From Iamia majanohamensis (GTDB taxonomy: Bacteria > Actinomycetota > Acidimicrobiia > Acidimicrobiales > Iamiaceae): a DNA stretch of 64,000 nt. Positions 36,930-44,816 of the stretch are shown one piece after another. Numbering within the stretch: the first letter of the stretch is position 1; each line of letters opens with the position of its first letter. The stretch covers positions 558,001 to 622,000 of the forward strand of contig NZ_CP116942.1 in NCBI RefSeq assembly GCF_028532485.1, in the 5' to 3' direction. A program made the position numbers and the translations under genes. Under the pieces are notes generated by a model. The model had not been told where the DNA came from. It was given only the letters and a program-made list of their open reading frames with translations, and did no database searches.

Positions 36930-37218
36930 GTCATGGACATCCGCCACCCGTTTCCCTCCGCCCCCCGCCGCCGGCGGCCCGGACGCCGGACGCCCCGCCC
37001 GGTCACGTCCCGCGCCGAGGCCCTGGCCGTGGGCCTGGGCTGCCAGGTCGCCCCGCCCCGCCGCCCTCCCTCGAGCCGCCGGGTCTGACCGACGGCCCGG
37101 CGCGGTGCCCCGCACTGCGGGGCCGCGGTGCCCCGCGTCGCGGGGCCGCGGCGCACCGCCGTCCGTCGTCCCGTCGGGCGCCGGCCCCCGGGGGGAGCCG
37201 GTCGCACGGCGGGTGCGG
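36930..37218 (+). other. Stretch without a convincing gene, downstream of the operator-controlled promoter
   Basis: A 51-codon frame from ATG 36933 to 37088 is Arg/Pro-rich with no ribosome site and no recognisable domain. After it, CTGCGGGGCCGCGGTGCCCC-like segments around 37110-37150 form GC-rich hairpins (CGCGGTGCCCCGCG). It could be the leader or terminator of a small regulatory transcript, or simply non-functional. Confidence 0.4.
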
Positions 37219-38655
37219 TCAGGTGCCCACGCCGCGGATCACCGCGGTCCGCAGGGCGGTCATCTCCCGGACGGTGTAGGCGGGGCCCTCGCGGGTGATG
37301 CCCGAGTCCTTGGTGCCGCCGTAGGGCTGCTGGTCGGCCCGGAAGGTGGGGACGTCGTTGACGATGACCCCTCCGAAGTCGAGTGCTTCGAAGGCGGCCA
37401 GCACGGTGTCGAGGTCGCGGGTGAACAGGCCGCAGTGCAGGCCGAAGTCGCTGTCGTTGGCCAAGGCGATGGCCTCGTCGAGGTCGGCGTAGCCGGTGAC
37501 GGTGACGACGGGACCGAAGACCTCCCGGCGCTGCAGGGAGGCGTCCGGCGGCACGTCGACGACCACGGCCGGGGTGATGGCCCCGCCCGGGCCCTCGCCC
37601 CCGCCGACCAGCACCCGGGCCCCGGCGTCGGCCGCCTCGGCCAGCCAGGTGCGGACCCGCTCGGTCTCCTCGGCCGAGATGAGCGGTCCCACCTCGGTGG
37701 CCTCGTCGAGCGGGTCGCCCACGACGAGGGAGCCCACCGCCTCGACGAGGGCGGAGGTGAGCTCGTCGCGCACCGACTCGTGGACGAGCACCCGCTGGGT
37801 CGAGATGCAGCTCTGCCCGGCGTAGGAGAACCCGCCCTGGCGGATGCGCTCGACCACGAAGGCCACATCCGCGTCGGGCTCCACGATCACCGGCGAGGTG
37901 GAGCCCAGCTCCAGGGCCACCTTCTTGTCCGGGGCGGCGGCGGCGATGGCCTTGCCGGCCGGGACGCTGCCGGTGAACGACACCATGGCCGGCACCGGGT
38001 GGGCCACGAGGGGGACGCCCGCCCCCGGCCCGTCGCCGGTCACGACCGAGATCCAGTCGGCGGGCAGCCCCGCCTCGACCAGCAGCCCCACCAGGGCGAG
38101 GGCGGAGAGGGGGGCCTGCTCGGCCGGCTTGAGCACCACCGGGCAGCCGGCCGCGATCGCCGGGCCCACCTTGTGGGCCACCAGGTTGAGCGGGAAGTTG
38201 AACGGGGTGATGGCGGCCACCACGCCGAGGGGCACCCGCTTGGAGAAGCCGAGGCGACCGGCGGCGCTGCGCGACCCCTCGAGGGGCAGCAGGTCGCCGG
38301 AGAGGGTGCGGGCCTCGACCGCCGAGTACCGGAGCGTGTCGAGGCACCGGGCCACCTCGCCCCGGGCGTCGCGCAGGGGCTTGCCCGCCTCGGCGGCGAC
38401 GAGCCGGGCCACCTCCTCGGTGCGCTCGGCCAGCAGCACGGCGGCGGCGTCGAGGACCTCGGCCCGGCGCCACGCCGGGAGGTCGCCCCGGGCCAGGGCC
38501 GCGGCGGCGCCGGCGCAGGCGGCCTCGACCTCGTCGGGCCCGCACCGGGGCACCCGGCCCACGAGGGAGCCGTCCCAGGGGCTGCGCACCTCGTCCCACA
38601 CCTCGGTGGCGACGGGCACGCCGGCGATCACGACCTTGTGGTCCTCTGCGGCCAT
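37219..38655 (-). CDS. Aldehyde dehydrogenase
   Basis: A 478-residue NAD(P)-dependent aldehyde dehydrogenase. Active residues: N154 in 'TPFNFPLN', K176, E249 in 'ALELGSTSP' and nucleophile C283 in 'GQSCISTQRV'. The sequence is of the non-phosphorylating/lactaldehyde-like group ('WDGSLVGRVP', 'GGTKDSGITREG'). It lies 13 bases after the GntR regulator and is co-transcribed with it. In this block it probably oxidises the semialdehyde produced by the class III aminotransferase. Confidence 0.93.
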   Translation of the reverse strand: MAAEDHKVVIAGVPVATEVWDEVRSPWDGSLVGRVPRCGPDEVEAACAGAAAALARGDLPAWRRAEVLDAAAVLLAERTEEVARLVAAEAGKPLRDARGEVARCLDTLRYSAVEARTLSGDLLPLEGSRSAAGRLGFSKRVPLGVVAAITPFNFPLNLVAHKVGPAIAAGCPVVLKPAEQAPLSALALVGLLVEAGLPADWISVVTGDGPGAGVPLVAHPVPAMVSFTGSVPAGKAIAAAAPDKKVALELGSTSPVIVEPDADVAFVVERIRQGGFSYAGQSCISTQRVLVHESVRDELTSALVEAVGSLVVGDPLDEATEVGPLISAEETERVRTWLAEAADAGARVLVGGGEGPGGAITPAVVVDVPPDASLQRREVFGPVVTVTGYADLDEAIALANDSDFGLHCGLFTRDLDTVLAAFEALDFGGVIVNDVPTFRADQQPYGGTKDSGITREGPAYTVREMTALRTAVIRGVGT

Positions 38656-38668
38656 GGGGGTCCTCCTG

Positions 38669-39334
38669 TCAGTGCAGGCCGGTGACGGCCCGGTCGAGGT
38701 GCTGGTCGACGCAGGCCGTGGCCCGCGCCTCGTCGCCGTCGGTCAGGGCGTCGAGGAGGGCGCGGTGCTCGGCCACCACCTCCTCGGTGTCGGGGTGCAC
38801 GTCGCGCAGGCCCCGGAGGCAGAGGCGGGTCTCGACCAGCAGGGTCCGGTACATGCGGACCAGGCGGGCGCTGCCCGACCCGTCGACCAAGGCCTCGTGG
38901 AAGGCCAGGTCGGTCTCGGCGATGTCGGCCCAGGCGCCGGCGGCGGACGAGGTCGCCATCTCCTCCACCAGGCCGGCGAGCACGGCGAGGGCCTCGGGGT
39001 CGCGGTGGCGCGCCACCCGGCGGGCCGCCTCCCGCTCGACCACCGAGCGGGCCAGGTAGACGTCGGCCACCTCGTCGGGCTCGATGGTGGTGACGAACAC
39101 CCCCCGGTGGGGGATGGACGTGAGGAGCCCCTCCTGCACCAGGCGCTGCAGGGCCTCGCGCACCGGTCCCCGGGAGACGGCCAGCTGCTCGGCCAGGTGG
39201 GCCTCGGTGAGCTGGCGCCCGGGGGCGAAGGCGCCGTCCATGATGCGGTCGCGGACGGTCTCGGCGATGACGTCGGCGGTGGAGCGGCGGTCGAGGGGGT
39301 CGAGCTCGGGGGAGGGCGGGGCGGTGGCCGGCAC
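38669..39334 (-). CDS. GntR-family regulator (FCD/FadR subfamily)
   Basis: A 221-residue repressor or activator. The winged helix is 'ETVRDRIMDGAFAPGRQLTE' with 'LAEQLAVSRGPVREALQRLV' and 'SIPHRGVFVTTIEPDEV'. The FCD ligand domain has the histidine-bearing motifs 'DLAFHEALVDGSGS' and 'EEVVAEHRALLDAL' used to bind metal and carboxylate ligands. GTG start with AAGGAT nine bases upstream. A palindrome 24 bases upstream is shared with the aminotransferase/DUF3830 intergenic region, marking the regulon. Effectors of this family are commonly organic acids. Confidence 0.92.
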   Translation of the reverse strand: MPATAPPSPELDPLDRRSTADVIAETVRDRIMDGAFAPGRQLTEAHLAEQLAVSRGPVREALQRLVQEGLLTSIPHRGVFVTTIEPDEVADVYLARSVVEREAARRVARHRDPEALAVLAGLVEEMATSSAAGAWADIAETDLAFHEALVDGSGSARLVRMYRTLLVETRLCLRGLRDVHPDTEEVVAEHRALLDALTDGDEARATACVDQHLDRAVTGLH

Positions 39335-39357
39335 GGGCGCAGGATCCTTCTGTGTAG

Positions 39358-39369
39358 ATTGTCGACAAT
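39358..39369. promoter_or_regulatory. GntR operator, copy 1
   Basis: ATTGTCGACAAT, a perfect 12-bp palindrome within TAGATTGTCGACAATGCTA, midway between the GntR start and the divergent D-2-hydroxyacid dehydrogenase. Confidence 0.85.
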
Positions 39370-39417
39370 GCTACTCGGACCGGACCCCGCCCCCGGAGCC
39401 ACCGGCCGGGCGACGCC

Positions 39418-40425
39418 GTGACCCGGTCCGCCCCCGTGGTCGTGGTGGTCGAGGAGCCCGGCGCGCCGGAGCCCCCGGGGCTCGACGCCCTCGCCGGGTG
39501 CGGGGCCGCCGTGCACGTCGTGCGGACCGAGGAGGAGCTGGCCGCGGTGGCGGCCGAGGCCGACGTGGTGGCCATCTACGACTTCCGCAGCGACCTCCTG
39601 CACCGCCTCGACGGCCGACTCGGTGCGGTCACGTGGGTGCACGCGGCCAGCGCCGGCCTCGACGCGGTGCTCAGCCCCGAGGTGGTCGCCCGTCGGGCCG
39701 CCGGCGAGGTCGTCGTCACCAACGCCCGGGGCACCTTCGACCGGCCCATCGCCGAGTTCGTCCTCGCCGTCCTGCTCCTGTTCGCCAAGGACCTGCGCAC
39801 CACCCTCGACCACCAGGTCGCCCGCCGGTGGGTCCACCGCGACACCGAGCCCCTCGCCGGGCGCCGGGTGCTGGTGGTGGGGGCCGGGTCCATCGGACGG
39901 GCCACCGCCCGCCTGCTCGGCGCGGTGGGCATGGAGGTCGCGGGCGTGGCCCGGCGGGCCCGCCCCGACGACCCCGACATGACCCGGGTCGTCGGCGCCG
40001 ACCGGCTCCACGACGAGCTGGCCCACGCCGACGACGTGGTCGTCTGCGCCCCGCTCACCGCGGCCACCCGGGGGATGTTCGACGCCGAGGCCTTCGCCGC
40101 CATGCGGCCCGGGGCCCGCTTCGTCAACGTGGGGCGGGGGGCCATCGTCGACGAGGACGCCCTCCTCGCCGCCCTCCGCTCGGGCCACGTCGGCGCCGCC
40201 GCCCTCGACGTGTTCGCCACCGAGCCGCTGCCCGACGACCACCCCTTCTGGGCGATGGAGCAGGTGGTCGTCTCACCCCACCAGTCCGGCGACGAGGTCG
40301 GGTGGCGGGGCGCCCTCACCCGGCAGCTGTCCGACGAGCTGGGCCGCTGGCAGCGGGGCGAACCCCTCCTCGCCGTGGTCGACGACGCCGCGGTCGAGGC
40401 CACCGTCGGGACGCCGGCGCGGTGA
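39418..40425 (+). CDS. D-2-hydroxyacid dehydrogenase
   Basis: A 335-residue NAD-dependent enzyme reducing a 2-keto acid or oxidising a D-2-hydroxyacid. Rossmann motif 'VVGAGSIGRATARLLGAVGM', then 'FVNVGRGAIVDEDALLAALR', 'ALDVFATEPLPDDHPFW' and the catalytic histidine in 'VVVSPHQSGD'. The arginine expected in 'NVGRG' is present. The start GTG lies 48 bases after the GntR operator, and the stop overlaps the amidase start by four bases (GTGA), so the two are made together. Confidence 0.9.
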   Translation: MTRSAPVVVVVEEPGAPEPPGLDALAGCGAAVHVVRTEEELAAVAAEADVVAIYDFRSDLLHRLDGRLGAVTWVHAASAGLDAVLSPEVVARRAAGEVVVTNARGTFDRPIAEFVLAVLLLFAKDLRTTLDHQVARRWVHRDTEPLAGRRVLVVGAGSIGRATARLLGAVGMEVAGVARRARPDDPDMTRVVGADRLHDELAHADDVVVCAPLTAATRGMFDAEAFAAMRPGARFVNVGRGAIVDEDALLAALRSGHVGAAALDVFATEPLPDDHPFWAMEQVVVSPHQSGDEVGWRGALTRQLSDELGRWQRGEPLLAVVDDAAVEATVGTPAR

Positions 40426-41834
40426 GCGGGCCCACCACCCTCGAGGGCCTCGACGCCCACGCCCTCCTCGCCGCCTACCGCGTCGGCACGACCTCGCCGG
40501 TGGACGTGGCCGAGGCCCTGCTCGCCCGCATCGAGCGCCTCGAGCCCCGCCTCGGCGCCTGGTGCCTGCTCGACCCCGACACCACCCTGGCCCAGGCCCG
40601 CGCGTCCGAGCAGCGCTGGCAGGCCGGCGCACCCCGGGGCCGCCTCGACGGGGTGCCGGTGGCGGTCAAGGACGTCTTCCTCACCCGGGGGTGGCCCACG
40701 CTCCGGGGCTCGGTGCTCACCGACCCGGCGGGGCCGTGGGAGGTCGACGCCCCCGCGGTCGCCGCCCTCCGCCGCCACGGCGCCGTCCTGCTGGGCAAGA
40801 CGACCACGCCCGAGCTGGGCTGGAAGGCGGTCACCGACGCGCCGCCCACGGGGGTGACCCGCAACCCGTGGGACCCGACGCGGACCCCGGGCGGCTCGAG
40901 CGGGGGCAGTGCTGCTGCGCTCGCGGCCCGGTGCGCGCCGCTCGCCCTCGGCACCGACGGCGGCGGGTCGATCCGCATCCCCGCCGGGTTCACCGGCACC
41001 GTGGGCCACAAGCCGACCTGGGGCCGGGTGCCGCACTGGCCGCCGAGCCCCTACGGCCCGCTGGCCCACGCCGGGCCCATGGCCCGCACGGTGGCCGACA
41101 CCGCCCTGCTCCTCGACGTCCTGGCCGAGCCCGACGTGCGCGACCCCGGGGCCCTCCTGCCCGACGGGGTCGACCACGTCGCCGCCCTGGAGGGCGGGGT
41201 GGCCGGGCTGCGCATCGCCTCCAGCCCCACCCTCGGCTTCGGCGAGGTCGCCCCCGACGTGGCCGCGGCGGTGGCCGGCGCGGTGGCCACCCTGGCCGAC
41301 CTGGGCGCCCACGTCGAGGAGGTCGACCCCGGCTTCGCCGACCCGCTCCCGGCGTGGGAGACGATCTGGCACACCGGTGCGGCCCAGGCGACCGCCCACC
41401 ACGACGAGGCGGCCCGGGCCCGCATGGACCCCGGCCTGCAGCGCATCGTCGACGACGGCCGGGCCCGCAGCGCCGTCGACCACCTCGACGCCCAGGCCGC
41501 GCGCGCCGCCCTGGCCGTGCAGATGGGGCTGTTCCACCAGCGCTACGACCTGCTCGTCACCCCGACGCTGCCGCTCACCGCCTTCGCCGCGGGTGTGGAC
41601 GTGCCCGAGGGCTGGCCGGACGACCGCTGGCCCACCTGGACCCCGTTCAGCTACCCGTTCAACCTCACCCAGCAGCCCGCGGTCTCGGTGCCCTGCGGGT
41701 TCGGGGCCGACGGGCTCCCGGTCGGGCTCCAGATCGTCGGCGCCCGGGGCGCCGACGCCCTCGTGCTGCGCGCCGCGCGCGCCTACGAGGAGGCCCACCC
41801 CGTGGGCGAGGCCGTCCCGCCCGGCCTCGACTGA
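40422..41834 (+). CDS. Amidase (amidase signature family)
   Basis: A 470-residue amide hydrolase. The Ser-cisSer-Lys triad is readable: K83 in 'PVAVKDVF', cis-Ser in 'TPGGSSGGSAAALA' (near 159-160) and nucleophile S183 in 'TDGGGSIRIPAGF'. Family members split carboxamides to acid plus ammonia; this group includes Asp/Glu-tRNA amidotransferase-like and biuret/aryl-amide hydrolases, so the substrate is open. It is coupled to the hydroxyacid dehydrogenase and sits in the GntR-controlled block. Confidence 0.92.
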   Translation: MSGPTTLEGLDAHALLAAYRVGTTSPVDVAEALLARIERLEPRLGAWCLLDPDTTLAQARASEQRWQAGAPRGRLDGVPVAVKDVFLTRGWPTLRGSVLTDPAGPWEVDAPAVAALRRHGAVLLGKTTTPELGWKAVTDAPPTGVTRNPWDPTRTPGGSSGGSAAALAARCAPLALGTDGGGSIRIPAGFTGTVGHKPTWGRVPHWPPSPYGPLAHAGPMARTVADTALLLDVLAEPDVRDPGALLPDGVDHVAALEGGVAGLRIASSPTLGFGEVAPDVAAAVAGAVATLADLGAHVEEVDPGFADPLPAWETIWHTGAAQATAHHDEAARARMDPGLQRIVDDGRARSAVDHLDAQAARAALAVQMGLFHQRYDLLVTPTLPLTAFAAGVDVPEGWPDDRWPTWTPFSYPFNLTQQPAVSVPCGFGADGLPVGLQIVGARGADALVLRAARAYEEAHPVGEAVPPGLD

Positions 41835-41848
41835 GCACCCCCGACCCG

Positions 41849-41958
41849 TCCTGGCGCGCCTGGTCGGCACCCGCGACGCACCTGCGCGTCAGAAGCGTCC
41901 CTCTGCGGTCCTGGCGCGCCTGGTCGTCGTCGGTGACGCACCACCGCGCCAGGAGCGG
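41849..41958. repeat. Two tandem 60-bp palindromic units
   Basis: GTCCTGGCGCGCCTGGTCG occurs at 41849 and 41909, exactly 60 bases apart, each followed by GACGCACC at matching places. In the second unit TCCTGGCGCG pairs with CGCGCCAGGA and an inner TGGT/ACCA stem extends the hairpin; the first unit is degenerate. Placed between convergent genes; may act as a bidirectional terminator or a REP-like element. Confidence 0.75.
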
Positions 41959-41969
41959 CCCGTCGCCGG

Positions 41970-43235
41970 TCAGGCGACGCCGAGGTCGGCCTCCACCTTG
42001 GCCAGGGCGCCGTCGAGGATGGACAGGGCCTGGTCGGCCTCCTCGGTGCTCACCACCAGGGCGGGGATGAGCCGCACCACCTGGCCCTCGGGCCCGCAGG
42101 TGAGCAGGATCATCCCGGCCTCGTTCGCGGCCCGCAGCACCCGGGCCGCGGCCTCCCCGGCGGTGGCCCGCTCGGTGGCGGCCATCTCCAGGCCGATCAT
42201 CAGCCCCCGGCCCCGCACGTCGGCCACCAGCGGGTGGGACCGGGCCAGGCGGCGGCAGCCGTCGATGAGGTGCCCGCCGACCGCGGCCGCGTTGGCGACG
42301 AGGTGCTCCTCGTCGATGACCTCGAGGGTGGCCAGGGCGGCGGCGCAGGCGACGGGGTTGCCCCCGTAGGTGCCGCCCTGCGAGCCGGGAAACCCCCGGC
42401 CCATGAGCTCCGGGGAGGCCATGATCGCCGAGAGGGGCATGCCGCTGGCGAGGCCCTTGGCCGTGATCACCACGTCGGGGCGGACGCCGGAGTGCTGGTG
42501 GCCCCAGAAGCGCCCGGTGCGGCCCACCCCGGTCTGGATCTCGTCGGCCACGAGCAGCATGCCGTGGCGGTCGCAGCGCTCCCGCAGCCCGGCGAGGAAG
42601 GCGTCGGGCACGGGGACGTAGCCGCCCTCGCCCAGCACCGGCTCGATGAAGACGGCCGCGGTCTCGGCCGGGGCGGTGGTCGTGGCGAGCAGCAGGTCGA
42701 GCTCGCGGAGGCAGAAGGCGACGGCCTCGTCCTCGGTCCAGCCGTAGCGGAAGGCGTGGGGGAAGGGGGCGATGACGACCCCGCCGAGCAGGGGCTGGAG
42801 GCCCGCCCGCACCGCCAGCTTGGAGGTGGTCATCGACGCCGCGCCCATGGTGCGGCCGTGGAACGCGCCCTGGAAGACGATCACGTTGGGGCGCCCGGTG
42901 GCGTGGCGGGCCAGGCGGAGGGCGGCCTCCACGGCCTCGCTGCCGGAGTTGGAGAAGAACACCGACCCGAGGGCGGGCAGGCGGTCGGCCAGGGCCTCGG
43001 CCAGGTCACCGAGCAGGGGGTGCAGCACCGTGGTGGTCTGGCCGTGGATCAGCTCGCCGGCCTGGCGACGCACCGCCTCCACCACCTTCGGGTGGCAGTG
43101 CCCGGTGCTGGTGACCCCGATGCCGGCGGTGAGGTCGAGGTGGCGCCTCCCCTCGTCGTCGACGAGCCAGACGCCCTCCCCCCGGACCGCTCGGACGGGG
43201 GAGGCCTGCGTGAGGAGGGGGGAGAGGGCGCCCAT
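41970..43235 (-). CDS. Class III aminotransferase (4-aminobutyrate aminotransferase-like)
   Basis: A 421-residue PLP enzyme. 'DLTAGIGVTSTGHCHPKVVE' at the start, 'FFSNSGSEAVEAALRLAR' for phosphate binding, 'FHGRTMGAAS', 'LVADEIQTGVGRTG' with D231, and the PLP lysine K260 in 'ITAKGLASGMP'. Members act on omega-amino groups (GABA, beta-alanine, acetylornithine); with the neighbouring aldehyde dehydrogenase it would convert an omega-amino acid to a semialdehyde and then an acid. Start ATG 43235 is 26 bases from the GntR palindrome. Confidence 0.92.
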   Translation of the reverse strand: MGALSPLLTQASPVRAVRGEGVWLVDDEGRRHLDLTAGIGVTSTGHCHPKVVEAVRRQAGELIHGQTTTVLHPLLGDLAEALADRLPALGSVFFSNSGSEAVEAALRLARHATGRPNVIVFQGAFHGRTMGAASMTTSKLAVRAGLQPLLGGVVIAPFPHAFRYGWTEDEAVAFCLRELDLLLATTTAPAETAAVFIEPVLGEGGYVPVPDAFLAGLRERCDRHGMLLVADEIQTGVGRTGRFWGHQHSGVRPDVVITAKGLASGMPLSAIMASPELMGRGFPGSQGGTYGGNPVACAAALATLEVIDEEHLVANAAAVGGHLIDGCRRLARSHPLVADVRGRGLMIGLEMAATERATAGEAAARVLRAANEAGMILLTCGPEGQVVRLIPALVVSTEEADQALSILDGALAKVEADLGVA

Positions 43236-43261
43236 GTCGTGACCCTTCGTCGTCGGGCAGG

Positions 43262-43279
43262 TAGATTGTCGACAATCTA
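43262..43279. promoter_or_regulatory. GntR operator, copy 2 (perfect 18-bp palindrome)
   Basis: TAGATTGTCGACAATCTA equals its reverse complement and contains the 12-bp core found at 39358-39369. It lies in the divergent gap between the aminotransferase and the DUF3830 gene, so it could control both. Confidence 0.9.
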
Positions 43280-43415
43280 ACGACACCGGCCCCGGGCGTC
43301 GAGGCACCCGGGCACAGCCGTCGAGCGACGACCTGTCGCCGACGGGCAACCTGGACGAAACACCGGGGCGCGATCCTCCTGGGACACACCCGGTCGGCAC
43401 CACCCGGAGGCGGGC

Positions 43416-43925
43416 ATGGCACGACACCTCTCGATCGAGCTCCCCAAGCACGACGTGCGCGCCGTGGCCCGCCTGCTCGACGGCGAGGCCCCCCGCACCT
43501 GCGAGGCGGTGTGGTCGGCCCTGCCGGTGGGCGGCGACGTGTACCACGCCAAGTACGCCCGCAACGAGCTCTACACCTTCGTGCCCCCGGTGTCCGAGGG
43601 GCTCATCGGCCCCGAGAACCCGACGGTCACCCCCATCCCCGGCGACCTCGTCTACTTCGAGTTCGCCTCCGGGGTGCTGCCCGCCGCCAGCCACGGCTAC
43701 GCGGAGGACCAGGGCGCCGCGGGCCGGGACCTGGTGGTCGACCTCGCCGTCTTCTACGGGCGCAACAACCTCCTGCTGAACGGCGACGTGGGCTGGGTGC
43801 CGGGCAACGTGTTCGCCACCGTCGTCGAGGGCCTCGACGACCTCGTGGCCGCGGGCAACGACGTGTGGCGGGCCGGTGCGGTGGGCGAGGAGCTGCGCTT
43901 CGCCCGCCTGGACGGCGAGACGTGA
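43416..43925 (+). CDS. DUF3830 family protein
   Basis: A 169-residue protein of a family with a cyclophilin-like fold and unknown activity ('APRTCEAVWSALPVGGDVYH', 'NELYTFVPPV', 'TPIPGDLVYFEF', 'YGRNNLLLNGDVGWVPGNVF'). Family members usually sit beside amidases, racemase-like proteins and amino acid catabolic genes, as here. The ATG has GGAGG five bases upstream. Its stop overlaps the next gene as GTGA, so the two products likely act together. Confidence 0.87.
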   Translation: MARHLSIELPKHDVRAVARLLDGEAPRTCEAVWSALPVGGDVYHAKYARNELYTFVPPVSEGLIGPENPTVTPIPGDLVYFEFASGVLPAASHGYAEDQGAAGRDLVVDLAVFYGRNNLLLNGDVGWVPGNVFATVVEGLDDLVAAGNDVWRAGAVGEELRFARLDGET

Positions 43926-44791
43926 CCGTCCTGCCGGCCGGGCCCGCCCCCGGCGCGCTCGCCCCGTCCCGGTACCGGAGCCCGATCCAGTACGACGAGG
44001 TGGCCGCCGAGGTGCCCGTCGGCGTGGTGGTGCCCTTCGACTTCGCCCTCGACTGGGAGTACTGGCGCTGGCTCCCCGCCGGGGTCGCCCTGCACTTCAG
44101 CCGCACCCCGTTCCTCCAGCGCGACGCGGGCATGTACCTGGCCCGATCGGTCAGCCGGCCCAGCACCGTCGACCGCGTGGCCCGCACGCTGCGGGCCGTG
44201 CACCCTGCGGCGATGCTCTACGCCTGCACCTCGGGCAGCTTCGTCGGGGGCGTGGCCGGCGAGGCCGCCCTGCGCGAGGCCATGCACACGGCGGGCTGCG
44301 CACGCGCCGTCACCAGCTCCGGCGCCGCCGTGGCGGCCCTCCGCCTGGCCGGCGCCGAGCGGGTCGCGGTGGCCACGCCCTACTCCGGCAGCCTCACCCG
44401 GCACCTGGTGTCGTTCCTCGACGAGGCCGGCATCGGCGTGGCCTCGGCCGACTACCTCGGGCTCCACCGGGGCATCGCCTCGGTGAGCCAGTCGACCATC
44501 ATCGACCTCGTCCGCCAGGCCGGCAGCAGCGGCGCCGACGCCGTGTTCGTGAGCTGCACGTCGCTGCGCACCTACGGCACCGTCTCCCAGCTCGAGGGCG
44601 AGCTCGGCATCCCGGTGTTCACGTCCAACCAGGTCTCGCTCTGGGCCGTGCTGGTGGCGGCCGGGGTCCTGCCCCGCCCGGCCGACGCCCCCGACCCGGG
44701 GTGGGTGCTCGGCGGGGGCGACCCGATGGCCCGCTCGACGCGCATCCTCATGGACGGCGCGGCCTCGGCCGACGCCCTCCTGTTCGGCTGA
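43922..44791 (+). CDS. Maleate isomerase / Asp-Glu racemase family protein
   Basis: A 289-residue protein of the two-cysteine isomerase-racemase superfamily. Both family cysteines are present at equivalent places: C102 in 'LYACTSGSFVGG' and C212 in 'VFVSCTSLRTYG', as expected for maleate cis-trans isomerase. Possible reactions include maleate to fumarate, racemisation of an amino acid or an EutA-like step. Translationally coupled to DUF3830. Convergent with a second, altered family member. Confidence 0.87.
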   Translation: MTVLPAGPAPGALAPSRYRSPIQYDEVAAEVPVGVVVPFDFALDWEYWRWLPAGVALHFSRTPFLQRDAGMYLARSVSRPSTVDRVARTLRAVHPAAMLYACTSGSFVGGVAGEAALREAMHTAGCARAVTSSGAAVAALRLAGAERVAVATPYSGSLTRHLVSFLDEAGIGVASADYLGLHRGIASVSQSTIIDLVRQAGSSGADAVFVSCTSLRTYGTVSQLEGELGIPVFTSNQVSLWAVLVAAGVLPRPADAPDPGWVLGGGDPMARSTRILMDGAASADALLFG

Positions 44792-44816
44792 GGCGGACCG
44801 CGCCGGACCCGACCGG

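Noticed and set aside
36933-37088. A 51-codon gene after the TetR operators
   Set aside because: No ribosome site, Arg/Pro-rich composition and no recognisable motif; kept only as part of an unexplained region.
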